Positions 45,532 to 54,755 are shown, counted from the stretch's first letter. The stretch is DNA of 64,000 nt from Massilia glaciei (GCF_003011895.2 NZ_PXWF02000310.1:1-64000), one strand, 5' to 3'. Numbers and translations: made by a program. Notes: generated by a model not told the origin, from the letters alone.

Positions 45532-46747
45532 ACACGTCGAGGTGCTGATCATCGGCGCCGGTCCGTCCGGCGCCGTCGCCGCCGCCCTGTTGCGCCAGCA
45601 GGGGCGCCAGGTGCTGGTGATCGAGCGCGAGCAGTTCCCGCGCTTTTCGATCGGCGAGAGCCTGCTGCCGCAAAGCATGGCCTACCTGGAGGAGGCCGGC
45701 ATGCTGCAGGCGGTGGTGGAGGCGGGCTTCCAGTTCAAGAACGGCGCCGCCTTCATGCGCGCCGGCCGGTACACCGATTTCGACTTCCGCAAAAAGCACA
45801 GCAAGGGCTGGGGCACCACCTACCAGGTCCAGCGCGCCGATTTCGACCAGCTGCTGGCCAACGAGGCGGAGCGCTTCGGCGCCGAGATCCGCTACCGCCA
45901 CGAGGTCACCCACGTCGACCTCGCGCCCGAGCGGCCGTGCGTGTCGGTCAAGGCGCCCGACGGCGGCGCCTACCAGGTGCACGCCAAGTTCATACTCGAC
46001 GCGAGCGGCTTCGGGCGCGTGCTGCCACGCCTGCTCGATCTCGAGACGCCGTCCAAGTTCCCGGTGCGCGGCGCCATCTTCACGCACGTCCAGGACGGCA
46101 TCACGGACCCGGGCTTCGACCGCAACAAGATCCGCATCACGGTCCATCCGGCCCATTGCGACGTCTGGTTCTGGACCATCCCGTTCGCGGCCGGGCGCTG
46201 CTCGCTCGGGGTGGTCGCCGAGACCGCCTTCCTCGACCAATACACCGGCACCCCGACCGAGCGCCTGGCCGCGATCGTGGGCGAGGACGCCGGCCTCAAA
46301 AAGCTGCTCGGGAACGCGGCTTGGGACACCCCGGCGCGCCAGATCGTGGGTTATTCGGCCAACGTGGCCTCGCTGTGGGGCAAGAACTACGCCTTGCTCG
46401 GCAACGCCGGCGAGTTCCTCGACCCGGTGTTCTCGTCGGGCGTGACGATCGCCGTCAAGTCGGCCAGCATGGCTTGCGCCTGCCTCGGGCGCGTGTTCGC
46501 CGGCGAGGCGGTCGACTGGCAGGCCGAGTACGGCGCGCCGCTGCGCAAGGGGGTCGACACCTTCCGCGCGTTCGTCGAGTCGTGGTACGCGGGCGGCTTC
46601 CAGAAGATCATCTTCCACGAGGCCAAGCAGCCCGAGATCCACGGCATGATCGCCGCCATCCTGGCCGGCTACGCCTGGGACGAGAGCAACCCCTACGTCA
46701 AGGAGACCGGGCGCCGCCTGGCCGCGCTGGAGCAGTTATGCAGCTGA
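45509..46747 (+). CDS. Flavin-dependent oxidoreductase with halogenase signatures
   Basis: The 412-residue enzyme has an N-terminal FAD-binding GAGPSG (residues 16-21), Lys77 in the setting GFQFKNGAAF, and a WxWxIP motif at 220-225 (WFWTIP). Lys and WxWxIP together are the hallmarks of flavin-dependent halogenases, the Lys forming the halogenating species and the Trp pair blocking monooxygenation. Homologues in flexirubin and xanthomonadin loci are associated with chlorinated or brominated heads, but some family members are only hydroxylases. It overlaps the MMPL gene by 23 bases and the lipoprotein gene by 10. Confidence 0.82.
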   Translation: MQAAIKSEHVEVLIIGAGPSGAVAAALLRQQGRQVLVIEREQFPRFSIGESLLPQSMAYLEEAGMLQAVVEAGFQFKNGAAFMRAGRYTDFDFRKKHSKGWGTTYQVQRADFDQLLANEAERFGAEIRYRHEVTHVDLAPERPCVSVKAPDGGAYQVHAKFILDASGFGRVLPRLLDLETPSKFPVRGAIFTHVQDGITDPGFDRNKIRITVHPAHCDVWFWTIPFAAGRCSLGVVAETAFLDQYTGTPTERLAAIVGEDAGLKKLLGNAAWDTPARQIVGYSANVASLWGKNYALLGNAGEFLDPVFSSGVTIAVKSASMACACLGRVFAGEAVDWQAEYGAPLRKGVDTFRAFVESWYAGGFQKIIFHEAKQPEIHGMIAAILAGYAWDESNPYVKETGRRLAALEQLCS

Positions 46748-47283
46748 TGCGCGGCCTCGCATGCGCGCTGGCGGCGGCCGTGCTGGCCGGCTGCGCCGGC
46801 CTCGATCCGGCGCCGCCGGCGCGCCTCGGGCTGCGGCTGGCCCCGGCCGCGCTGGGCGCGACGATCAGCGTGCAGCAGCACCTCAAGGTCGAGCGGGGCG
46901 GGCGCACCGACGAACTCGACGCCGCGCTCGAGGTCGATCCGGAAAGGCTCGAACTGGTCGGCCTCGCGTTCGGCCAGCGCGTGCTGCGCCTCGGCTACGA
47001 TGGCAAGAAGTTGACCACGTGGCGCCACATGATGCTGCCGGCGCAGGTGCGCGCCGAGGACGTGCTCGAGGACGTGCAACTGACGCTGTGGCCGGCCATG
47101 GCGATCGCGCGGGCGCTGCCGCCCGGCTGGCGCGTCGAGGACCTTGGCCTGCGCCGCACCCTATACCTGGGCGATGCCGTCGTCGCCACGATCGACTACA
47201 GCGGCCCGGTGCGCTGGGACGGGACCGTGGTGCTCAACAACCTGCGCCACAAATACCGCCTGACGATCGAGTCGGCACCGTGA
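46738..47283 (+). CDS. DUF3261 lipoprotein of APE cluster
   Basis: The 181-residue product has a lipoprotein signal with lipobox LAGCA (Cys about 19) and a LolB-like reading: SVQQHLKVERGGRTDELDAA, LVGLAFGQRVLRLGYDGKKL. This DUF3261 type accompanies LolA-like and MMPL proteins in aryl polyene loci and may receive the pigment at the outer membrane, as LolB does for lipoproteins (inference). Confidence 0.85.
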   Translation: MQLMRGLACALAAAVLAGCAGLDPAPPARLGLRLAPAALGATISVQQHLKVERGGRTDELDAALEVDPERLELVGLAFGQRVLRLGYDGKKLTTWRHMMLPAQVRAEDVLEDVQLTLWPAMAIARALPPGWRVEDLGLRRTLYLGDAVVATIDYSGPVRWDGTVVLNNLRHKYRLTIESAP

Positions 47284-48476
47284 GTACGACCATGAAATTG
47301 TTTTTGAACGAATGCGGTATCGTCTGCGCGCTGGGCGAGACCCACCCCGAGATCAAGCGCCGCCTGCTGCGCGACGCCGACAGCGGCGTCGCGCCAACCG
47401 ACGCCTGGTCGCCCGGGCGCGTGTTGCCGCTCGGGCGGGTCGAGACCGCGCTGCCCGACAGCGAAGCGCTGCCGCTCGGCCAGCGCAGCCGCAACAACCA
47501 GCTGGCGCTGGCCGCGCTCAACCAGATCCGCCCGGCGCTCGAGGCGGCCGTGGCGCGCTACGGCGCGGCGCGGGTCGGGGTCGTGGTGGGCACCAGCACC
47601 TCGGGCATCAGCGTCACCGAGAACGCGCTGCGCGCCCTCGGCGCCAAGGGCGCCTTGCCCGACGACTTCCACTACGCGCAGCAGGAGATGGGCTCGCCGG
47701 CGGCGATGCTGGCGCGCGAACTGGGCGTGGCCGGGCCGGCCTACGTGCATTCGAGCGCGTGCTCGTCGAGCGCCAAGGCGATGGCCAGCGCCGCCCGCCT
47801 GATCCGCATGGGCCTGTGCGACGCGGTGCTCACCGGCGGCGTCGACACCCTGTGCGCATTCACCGTGGCCGGCTTCGGCGCGCTCGAATCGGTCAGCGCG
47901 GACCGCTGCAACCCGCTTAGCGCGAACCGCAACGGCATCAATATCGGCGAGGGCGCGGCGCTGTTTTTGATGAGCGCCGAACCGGCCGCCGTGGCCCTGT
48001 GCGGCTGGGGCGAGTCGTCCGACGGCCACCACATGTCGGCGCCCGATCCGGCCGGCGGCGGCGCGCGCATCGCGATCGCGCAGGCGCTGGCGCGGGCCGG
48101 CATCGGGGCCGGCGAGATCGACTACATCAACCTGCACGGCACCGCCACGCTGCAGAACGACGCGATGGAGTCGCGCGTGGTGGCCGACATGTTCGGCCCG
48201 AAGGTGGCGGTCAGTTCGACCAAGCCGTTCACCGGCCACGCGCTGGGCGCGGCGGCCGCGCTCGAGGCGGCCCTGTGCTGGCTGGCGATGCAGGACGATA
48301 ACCCGCACGGCGCGCTGCCGCCGCAGTTGTGGGACGGCGTGGCCGACCCGGCGCTGCCGGCGCTCGACATCGTGGCGCCCGGGCGCGCTTTGGGCCGGCC
48401 GCTGCGCTACGCGCTGAGCAATTCGTTCGCGTTCGGTGGCTCGAACGCTGCGCTGGTGCTCGGGAGGGTACGATGA
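47280..48476 (+). CDS. Beta-ketoacyl-ACP synthase of APE cluster (ApeO type)
   Basis: I use the GTG at 47280, which overlaps the lipoprotein stop as elsewhere in the operon; an ATG at 47292 is an alternative. From the GTG the protein has 398 residues with catalytic Cys161 (SSACSSSAKAM), His286 (NLHGTAT) and His320 (FTGHALGA), so it is a complete condensing enzyme. In characterised systems ApeO pairs with the chain-length factor, here the protein at 34568. Confidence 0.88.
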   Translation: MSTTMKLFLNECGIVCALGETHPEIKRRLLRDADSGVAPTDAWSPGRVLPLGRVETALPDSEALPLGQRSRNNQLALAALNQIRPALEAAVARYGAARVGVVVGTSTSGISVTENALRALGAKGALPDDFHYAQQEMGSPAAMLARELGVAGPAYVHSSACSSSAKAMASAARLIRMGLCDAVLTGGVDTLCAFTVAGFGALESVSADRCNPLSANRNGINIGEGAALFLMSAEPAAVALCGWGESSDGHHMSAPDPAGGGARIAIAQALARAGIGAGEIDYINLHGTATLQNDAMESRVVADMFGPKVAVSSTKPFTGHALGAAAALEAALCWLAMQDDNPHGALPPQLWDGVADPALPALDIVAPGRALGRPLRYALSNSFAFGGSNAALVLGRVR

Positions 48477-48931
48477 ACCTGCCGACCATCGCCGAACTGC
48501 TGCCGCACGACGGCCCCATGATCCTGCTCGACCGCGTGCTCTCTGCCGGCGCCGACGATCTTTGCGCCGAGGTCGGGATCCGCGCCGACACCCTGTTTTG
48601 CGACGGCGCCGGGGTCGGCTCCTGGATCGGGATCGAATACATGGCGCAGGCGATCGCCGCGCACTCGGGCTTCCAGGCCCACCTGCTCGGCTCCGAGGTC
48701 GAAGTCGGCTTTTTGCTCGGCGCGCGCCGCTATGTGTGCGGCCGCGGCACCTTCGCGCTGGGCAGCGTGCTGCACGTGTTTGTGCACCGCGCGCTGCAGG
48801 GAGACAACGGACTGAGCGCGTTCGAGTGCCGGATCGAGGACGCCGCCAACGGCGAGGTCGTGGCGACGGCCACGGTGACGGTGTATCTGCCGAAGAATTT
48901 GAACGAATATTTGCAACGGGGTGCGCAATGA
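48473..48931 (+). CDS. 3-Hydroxyacyl-ACP dehydratase of APE cluster (ApeP type)
   Basis: The 152-residue hotdog protein starts four bases inside the ketosynthase gene. It begins LPTIAELLPHDGPMILLDRV with the typical His, and has IGIEYMAQAIAAHSG with the Glu helix of FabZ/FabA-like dehydratases. Together with the ApeI-like domain of the ligase fusion it should form the dehydratase that creates each double bond. Confidence 0.88.
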   Translation: MNLPTIAELLPHDGPMILLDRVLSAGADDLCAEVGIRADTLFCDGAGVGSWIGIEYMAQAIAAHSGFQAHLLGSEVEVGFLLGARRYVCGRGTFALGSVLHVFVHRALQGDNGLSAFECRIEDAANGEVVATATVTVYLPKNLNEYLQRGAQ

Positions 48932-49662
48932 ACGCAGTGAACAAGAGCGTGCTGGTGACGGGTGCGTCGCGCGGCATCGGCAAGGCGATCGCGCTGCGGC
49001 TGGCGCGCGACGGCTACGACGTGGTGGTCCATTGCCGCAGCCGGCGCGCCGAGGCCGAGGCGGTAGCGCGCGAGGTCGAGGCCATGGGGCGCGCCGCGCG
49101 CGTGCTGCAGTTCGACATCGGCGAGCGTGCCGCCGCCGCCGCCGCGCTGCTGGCCGATATCGGCGCCCACGGCTGCTATTACGGCGTGGTGTGCAATGCC
49201 GGCGTGGCGCGCGACAACGCCTTTCCGGCGATGACGGGCGAGGACTGGGACGTCGTCATGGACACCAACATGGATGGTTTCTTCAACGTGCTCAACCCGC
49301 TCGTGATGCCGATGGTCCAGCGCCGCAAGGCCGGCCGCATCGTCACGCTGGCCTCGGTGTCGGGCCTGGTCGGCAACCGCGGCCAGGTCAATTACAGCGC
49401 GGCCAAGGCCGGCATCATCGGCGCGACCAAGGCGCTCGCGCTCGAACTGGCCAAGCGCGCGATCACCGTCAATTGCGTCGCGCCGGGCCTGATCGAAACC
49501 GACATGACGAGCGCCGTGCCGCTCGACGAGGCGCTCAAGCTGATTCCCGCGCGCCGCGTCGGCAAGCCCGACGAGGTGGCCGCGCTGGTGAGCTTTTTGC
49601 TCGGCGACGACGCCGCCTATATCACGCGCCAGGTCATTTCGGTCAACGGGGGCATGGCATGA
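48928..49662 (+). CDS. 3-Oxoacyl-ACP reductase of APE cluster (FabG/ApeQ type)
   Basis: The 244-residue SDR has VTGASRGIGKAIAL for NADPH, NAGVARDN, the catalytic Ser in TLASVSGL and Tyr/Lys in NYSAAKAG, and closes with VISVNGGMA. It reduces the ketoacyl chain before dehydration. Its start and stop overlap the neighbouring dehydratase and ketosynthase genes. Confidence 0.92.
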   Translation: MNAVNKSVLVTGASRGIGKAIALRLARDGYDVVVHCRSRRAEAEAVAREVEAMGRAARVLQFDIGERAAAAAALLADIGAHGCYYGVVCNAGVARDNAFPAMTGEDWDVVMDTNMDGFFNVLNPLVMPMVQRRKAGRIVTLASVSGLVGNRGQVNYSAAKAGIIGATKALALELAKRAITVNCVAPGLIETDMTSAVPLDEALKLIPARRVGKPDEVAALVSFLLGDDAAYITRQVISVNGGMA

Positions 49663-50888
49663 CGCGGCGCGTGGTGGTGACCGGCATGGGCGGCATCAGC
49701 CCGCTCGGCAACGACTGGCCGGCGATCCGCGCGCGCCTGGGCGAATACCGCAACGCGGTGGTGCGCATGGAGTCGTGGGCCGCATACGAGGGCCTCAACA
49801 CCCAACTGGCCGCGCCGGCGGCGCCGTTCGAGTTGGGCGAGCGCTACAACCGCAAGTCGACCCGCAGCATGGGCCGGGTGGCCCTGATGGCCACGCGCGC
49901 GACCGAATCGGCGCTGGCCGACGCCGGCCTTCTTGACGACCCTTTCATCAGGAGCGGGCAGATGGGCGTGGCGTTCGGCTCCTCGGTCGGCACCACCAGC
50001 GCGATCTGCGGCTTTGGCCACATGCTCGAGCAGTTCAACACGCGCGGCATCAACGCCGCCACCTACATCAAGATGATGGCGCACACGGCGCCCGTCAACA
50101 TCGGCGTGTTCTTCGGCCTGACCGGGCGCGTGATCACGACCTCGTCGGCCTGCACCTCGGGCAGCCAGGGCATCGGCTACGCCTACGAGGCGATCAAGGA
50201 CGGCAGGCAGCTGGCGATGGTGGCCGGCGGCGCCGAGGAGCTGTGCCCGACCGAGGCCGCCGTGTTCGACACCCTGTTCGCCACCAGCACCCGCAACGAC
50301 GCGCCGGGCACCACGCCGCGCCCTTACGACGCCACGCGCGACGGCCTGGTGATCGGCGAGGGCGCTTGCGCGTTGATCCTCGAGGAGCGCGAACACGCGC
50401 TCGCGCGCGGGGCCACCATCTACGCCGAGTTGGTCGGCTTTGGCACCAACAGCGACGGCTTGCACGTGACCCAGCCCAATCCGGCGACCATGAAGGTGGC
50501 GATGGAACTGGCGCTGGCCGATGCCGGCGTCAAAGCGGGCGAGATCGGCTACATCAACGGCCATGGCACCGCGACCGAGCAGGGCGACATCGCCGAGTCG
50601 CACGCGACCGCGCAGGTGTTCGGCGGCGCCACGCCGATCAGTTCGAGCAAAAGCTACATGGGCCACACGCTGGGCGCCTGCGGCGCGCTCGAGGCGTGGT
50701 TCAGCATCGAGATGATGCGCGAGGGCTGGTTCGCGCCGACCGTCAACCTGGACGGGGTCGACGCGCGCTGCGCCGAACTCGATTTCATCAAGGGCGAGGG
50801 GCGGCAGATCGAATGCGAGTACGTGATGTCGAATAATTTCGCCTTCGGCGGCATCAACACCTCGCTGATCTTTAGAAAGCACCGTTGA
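49659..50888 (+). CDS. Beta-ketoacyl-ACP synthase of APE cluster (ApeR type)
   Basis: The 409-residue condensing enzyme carries Cys165 (TSSACTSGSQ), His302 (NGHGTATEQGD) and His336 (MGHTLGA). It is closer to FabF than the ketosynthase at 47280 and corresponds to the second, homodimeric ketosynthase of aryl polyene loci, possibly acting in initiation. It is followed 13 bases later by the phosphopantetheinyl transferase gene. Confidence 0.9.
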   Translation: MTRRVVVTGMGGISPLGNDWPAIRARLGEYRNAVVRMESWAAYEGLNTQLAAPAAPFELGERYNRKSTRSMGRVALMATRATESALADAGLLDDPFIRSGQMGVAFGSSVGTTSAICGFGHMLEQFNTRGINAATYIKMMAHTAPVNIGVFFGLTGRVITTSSACTSGSQGIGYAYEAIKDGRQLAMVAGGAEELCPTEAAVFDTLFATSTRNDAPGTTPRPYDATRDGLVIGEGACALILEEREHALARGATIYAELVGFGTNSDGLHVTQPNPATMKVAMELALADAGVKAGEIGYINGHGTATEQGDIAESHATAQVFGGATPISSSKSYMGHTLGACGALEAWFSIEMMREGWFAPTVNLDGVDARCAELDFIKGEGRQIECEYVMSNNFAFGGINTSLIFRKHR

Positions 50889-50901
50889 TTTTGGCCGGCA
50901 G

Positions 50902-51510
50902 ATGAACGCCCCGCATGAGGCCGCGCTCTGCCTGGTCGATGGCAAGGACGTGCCGGACGACGCGTTCGGCCCGTTTCTGTCGTGGCTGAGCGACTCCGAA
51001 CAGGCGCGGCTTGGGCGGTTCGTGCGGCGCGAGCGGCGGCGCCAGTTCCTCATCGGCCGCGTGCTGCTGCGCCGGATGCTGGGGCGCGTGTTGGGAATGG
51101 AAGCCAGTTTGGTGCCGCTGCTTGAACGGCACGGCCAGGCGCCGCAGCTTGCAATGGCGGACTGCGAGGCGGTCGGTTTCAGCCTCTCGCACAGCGGGCC
51201 GTGGGTCGCTTGCGCGGTCAGCGCGGGCACCGCGCTCGGGCTTGACATCGAAATGCGCGACGGGGCGCGCGACTTGGCGGCGCTTGCCGCGCAGGCGTTC
51301 GACGCGCACGAAAACGCGTGGCTCGCGGCGCGCCCGCAAGCGGACCGCGTGCACGATTTTTACCGGTTATGGAGCGCCAAGGAGGCGCAGTACAAGCTGC
51401 ACGCGCCGAGCGCGCAGTGCATCTCGCTTGAACACGCCGAATTGTCGGTCTCGCTGTGCAGCGCGCAGCCGCTTGCGCGGGTGCCGTCGTTGGCGCTGGT
51501 GCCGTTCTAG
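50902..51510 (+). CDS. 4'-Phosphopantetheinyl transferase (Sfp type)
   Basis: The 202-residue enzyme has the family motifs VGFSLSHSGPWVACAVS, GLDIEMRD (metal-binding Asp and Glu) and YRLWSAKEAQYKL. It should activate the two carrier proteins at 36070 and 36335 from CoA. It is the last gene of the cluster and faces the convergent yjdM gene. Confidence 0.9.
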   Translation: MNAPHEAALCLVDGKDVPDDAFGPFLSWLSDSEQARLGRFVRRERRRQFLIGRVLLRRMLGRVLGMEASLVPLLERHGQAPQLAMADCEAVGFSLSHSGPWVACAVSAGTALGLDIEMRDGARDLAALAAQAFDAHENAWLAARPQADRVHDFYRLWSAKEAQYKLHAPSAQCISLEHAELSVSLCSAQPLARVPSLALVPF

Positions 51511-51521
51511 CCGGGCGCGGC

Positions 51522-51863
51522 TTACACCTTCTTTACGAATTCGGTCTTGAGGCTCATGGCGCCGAAGCCGTCGATCTTGCAGTCGATATCGTGGTCGCTG
51601 TCGACCAGGCGGATGTTTTTGACCTTGGTGCCCATCTTGACGACGCCGCCGCTGCCCTTCAGTTTCAGGTCCTTGATCACGCTGACGGTGTCGCCGTCCT
51701 GCAGCACGTTGCCGGCCGAATCGCGGTAGATGCGCGCGCCCTCGTCGGCGGCCGCCGCGGCCACCATCGGCCATTCATGGGCGCACTCCGGGCACACATA
51801 GTTGCTGCCGTCCTCGTAGGTGAATTCGGAATTGCAGGTCGGGCAGGGTGGCAGGGCGCTCAT
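51522..51863 (-). CDS. yjdM: YjdM/PhnA-type zinc-ribbon protein
   Basis: The 113-residue protein has an N-terminal zinc ribbon (CPTCNSEF and CPECAHEW) and the conserved C-terminal SH3-like domain with [20 protein letters not shown] and VKNIRLVD. Despite its old name it is not needed for phosphonate breakdown, and its role is unclear. I use the ATG at 51863; the frame extends to 51929 without support. It converges on the APE cluster. Confidence 0.9.
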   Translation of the reverse strand: MSALPPCPTCNSEFTYEDGSNYVCPECAHEWPMVAAAAADEGARIYRDSAGNVLQDGDTVSVIKDLKLKGSGGVVKMGTKVKNIRLVDSDHDIDCKIDGFGAMSLKTEFVKKV

Positions 51864-51920
51864 GGTCGTGGCTTTCAAAAGGCGGTAAAACGCACGCAGT
51901 ATACTTGCTGCCCCGGGCCA

Positions 51921-51970
51921 GCTATGCAATTTCGTTTAGCAAGATGGTTCGCTAGTCAAAATTGCATAGC
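51921..51970. repeat. 12-bp inverted repeat with 26-base spacer
   Basis: GCTATGCAATTT (51921-51932) and AAATTGCATAGC (51959-51970) are perfect reverse complements. They sit between the stop of nudK at 51974 and the yjdM start at 51863. No T-run follows, so an operator or RNA hairpin acting on yjdM is as likely as a terminator. Confidence 0.6.
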
Positions 51971-51973
51971 CTC

Positions 51974-52560
51974 TCAGCGCGCCTTGAAAATGTTCAGCGC
52001 CGCATACTGGAGCAGCATGATGGTCTTGCCGTCGACGATCTCGCCGCTGGCGATCATCGCGTAGGCCTGATCGAAGGGCAATTCGAGCACCTCGATGTGC
52101 TCGCCCTCGGCCTCGATGCCGCCGCCGTTTCCCACCTTGCTGCCGGGCTCGTATTGCGCGACGAAAAAATACAGGCGCTCGGTGACCGAGCCGGGGCTCA
52201 TATACGACTCGAACACCTTCGTCACGTGCTCGACGCGGTAGCCGGTTTCCTCGGCGACCTCCTCGCGGATGCGTTCGGCGGGCGAGGCGTTGTCGAGCAG
52301 GCCGGCCGCCGCTTCGATCAGCAAGCCGCCCTCGCAACCGTTGACGTAGGCGGGCAGACGGAACTGGCGGACCAACACGACGGTGCGCTGTTGCTCGTTG
52401 TACAGCAGGATCGTCGCGCCGTTGCCGCGGTCGTAGGCCTCGCGGTTTTGGCGCTGCCATTTTTGCGTCGCAAGTTGAACACGTATTTTTTCAGCACGTA
52501 CCAATTGTCGGACAGGGTGATGACGTCGATGATGCGGATGATGTCGTTTTTTATTTGCAT
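51974..52560 (-). pseudogene. nudK: NudK-type Nudix hydrolase, frameshifted near N-terminus
   Basis: From 52504 a TTG-initiated frame encodes a Nudix hydrolase close to GDP-mannose pyrophosphatase Nud[14 protein letters not shown], the Nudix box segment [37 protein letters not shown]. The expected N-terminus lies in another frame starting ATG at 52560 ([19 protein letters not shown]), and the two must be joined by a +1 change near 52460, after CGACGCAAAAATGG. A 7-base deletion between short repeats, or a lost A in the A-run, would explain this. It is either a recent inactivation, a sequencing error, or a gene restarting at the TTG. Confidence 0.65.
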
Positions 52561-52637
52561 GGTGCGTTATCTCTGGCCATTGTTGCGATTCTTTAAGTCC
52601 GACAGGCTGCTAGCGACTCCCTAAGCCCGGCAGGCCG

Positions 52638-53207
52638 CTAGCGGGCGACACCGACGAGCTTGTGCACCAGCTCCGACGAGGTCGACGCGGAGAATTTTCG
52701 CATCAGTTTGGCGCGGTGCATTTCGACCGTGCGCGGGCTCAGGCCGGTTTCGCGCGCGATGATCTTGCTGGTTTTGCCTTCGACCAGAAAGGCGGCGATT
52801 TCGCGCTCGCGCGGGGTCAGCTCCGCCGTCACGGGGCGTTTTTCGCTCACGTCCTCGAACGTCCAAACGCCGGCGCCGAGCGGCTCTTTGGGGTCGAGCG
52901 CGCGCCCGCTCACGTGGCACCAAAACAGCTCGCCGCTGGCGCGCAGCATGATGCGCTCGTCCGAATAGCGCCCGCGCGCATTCATGATCGGGATGATGCG
53001 GTCGCCCGTGCGCAGGAATTCGTCCATGGTCGGGTAAAGCACCTGGAACGATTTGCCGGTCAACTCGCTGCGCGCATAGCCGAAAATCGAGGCCAGCGCC
53101 TCGTTGCTGGCCTGGATGACGCGGTTGACCGAAATGCACATGCCGACCGGTGCGTGCTGGAAAATCATCTCGTAGTCGATGGCGCAGGCCGGGTCTGTCT
53201 GATGCAC
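52638..53207 (-). CDS. PAS-LuxR-type transcriptional regulator
   Basis: The 189-residue protein has an N-terminal PAS domain (about 10-120: MIFQHAPVGMCISVNRVIQA, ASIFGYARSELTGKSF) and a LuxR HTH (LTPREREIAAFLVEGKTSKI, RTVEMHRAKLMRKF). It has no receiver domain, so it should sense a ligand or redox state directly. It is divergent from the CoA-transferase genes across 131 bases, making them its likely targets. Confidence 0.88.
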   Translation of the reverse strand: MHQTDPACAIDYEMIFQHAPVGMCISVNRVIQASNEALASIFGYARSELTGKSFQVLYPTMDEFLRTGDRIIPIMNARGRYSDERIMLRASGELFWCHVSGRALDPKEPLGAGVWTFEDVSEKRPVTAELTPREREIAAFLVEGKTSKIIARETGLSPRTVEMHRAKLMRKFSASTSSELVHKLVGVAR

Positions 53208-53338
53208 ATTAAACTCTTCGCGTTGGGGTGGCTGGGCGTATTTCTACGGTATTGTGCTTTGGGCCTTCGTATTCTATGCTTAACGCCCACTCTGGCATAC
53301 AGCGCAAGCGTGTAGCTCAATACTATAAAAGGGACGGT

Positions 53339-54037
53339 ATGAACAAAGTTTATCCTGATGCGGCGTCGGCCTTGGCCGGCATCGTCAAAGACGGCCAGAC
53401 CATCGCGGTCGGCGGCTTCGGCCTGTGCGGCATTCCCGAGGCGCTCATCCTGGCGCTGCGCGACAGCGGCGTGACCAATCTGACGGCCATCTCCAACAAC
53501 GCCGGGGTCGACGATTTCGGACTCGGCCAGCTGCTCACGACCCACCAGATCAAAAAAATGATTTCGTCGTACGTCGGCGAAAACAAGGAGTTCGCGCGCC
53601 AATACCTGGCCGGCGAACTCGAACTTGAATTCACGCCGCAGGGCACGCTGGCCGAAAAGCTGCGCGCCGGCGGCGCCGGCATTCCGGCGTTTTTCACCAG
53701 GACCGGGGTCGGCACCATCGTCGCCGAGGGCAAGGAGCTGCGCGAATTCGACGGCGAGCAGTACGTGATGGAACGTAGCCTGACGGCCGACGTCTCGCTG
53801 GTCAAGGCCTATATGGCCGACCGCGCCGGCAACCTGGTGTACCGCAAGACGGCCCGCAATTTCAATCCGAACGTGGCGATGGCCGGCAAAATCACCATCG
53901 TCGAAGTCGAAAAACTGGTCGAAGTGGGCGAGATCGATCCGGATGCCGTGCACACCCCGAGCATTTTCGTGCACCGCATCGTCGTCAATCCAACGCCGGA
54001 AAAGCGCATCGAACAGCGCACCGTGCGTTCCAACTAA
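53339..54037 (+). CDS. 3-Oxoacid CoA-transferase, subunit A
   Basis: The ATG at 53339 follows AAAAGGGACGG; the subunit has 232 residues. It shows the family I CoA-transferase alpha pattern: [41 protein letters not shown] and FFTRTGVGT. It pairs with subunit B, 16 bases downstream, to move CoA from succinyl-CoA to acetoacetate or a related acid. With the 3-hydroxybutyrate dehydrogenase at 59066 it fits ketone-body or PHB breakdown. Confidence 0.93.
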   Translation: MNKVYPDAASALAGIVKDGQTIAVGGFGLCGIPEALILALRDSGVTNLTAISNNAGVDDFGLGQLLTTHQIKKMISSYVGENKEFARQYLAGELELEFTPQGTLAEKLRAGGAGIPAFFTRTGVGTIVAEGKELREFDGEQYVMERSLTADVSLVKAYMADRAGNLVYRKTARNFNPNVAMAGKITIVEVEKLVEVGEIDPDAVHTPSIFVHRIVVNPTPEKRIEQRTVRSN

Positions 54038-54053
54038 GCACCGGAGAAATAAC

Positions 54054-54704
54054 ATGGCATGGAATCGTGATGAAATGGCCGCGCGCGCGGCGAAAGAACT
54101 GCAAGACGGGTACTACGTCAACCTCGGCATCGGCCTGCCGACGCTGGTGGCCAACTACGTCCCCACCGAAATCGAAGTGTTTTTGCAGTCCGAGAACGGC
54201 CTGCTCGGCATCGGCCCGTTCCCGACCGACGACGCCGTCGACGCCGACCTGATCAACGCGGGCAAGCAGACCGTCACGGCGCTGCCGGGCGCGGCCTACT
54301 TCAGCTCGGCCGATTCGTTCGGCATGATCCGCGGCGGCAAGATCAACCTCGCGATCCTCGGCGCGATGCAGGTGTCCGAGCGCGGCGACCTCGCCAACTG
54401 GATGATCCCTGGCAAAATGGTCAAGGGCATGGGCGGCGCGATGGACCTCGTGGCCGGCGTCAAGCGCGTGGTCGTGGTCATGGAGCATGTCGCCACGGCC
54501 AAAGACGGCAGCACCTCGCACAAGATCCTCAAAAAGTGCGATCTGCCGCTGACCGGCGTGGGCGTGGTCGACCGCATCATCACCGACCTGGGGGTGATCG
54601 ACATCACCCCGACCGGCCTGCAACTGGTCGAGCTCGCGCCCGGCGTGACGAAGGAAGAGGTCATCAAGGCCACCGGCGCCGAATTGGACGTGTCCGCCGT
54701 CTGA
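54054..54704 (+). CDS. 3-Oxoacid CoA-transferase, subunit B
   Basis: The 216-residue beta subunit carries the catalytic Glu47 in [12 protein letters not shown], which forms the glutamyl-CoA thioester, and the conserved [31 protein letters not shown] and [16 protein letters not shown]. It is co-transcribed with subunit A and followed by a terminator. Confidence 0.94.
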   Translation: MAWNRDEMAARAAKELQDGYYVNLGIGLPTLVANYVPTEIEVFLQSENGLLGIGPFPTDDAVDADLINAGKQTVTALPGAAYFSSADSFGMIRGGKINLAILGAMQVSERGDLANWMIPGKMVKGMGGAMDLVAGVKRVVVVMEHVATAKDGSTSHKILKKCDLPLTGVGVVDRIITDLGVIDITPTGLQLVELAPGVTKEEVIKATGAELDVSAV

Positions 54705-54726
54705 GCGACAGCGACGGCCGGAAGGG

Positions 54727-54755
54727 GCGCGGGGAGTGATCCCTGCGCTTTTTTT
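54727..54755 (+). terminator. Rho-independent terminator after CoA-transferase genes
   Basis: GCGCGGGGA-GTGA-TCCCTGCGC forms a stem with one mismatch, followed by eight T residues. Its left part recurs in inverted orientation at 55623-55636. Confidence 0.8.
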
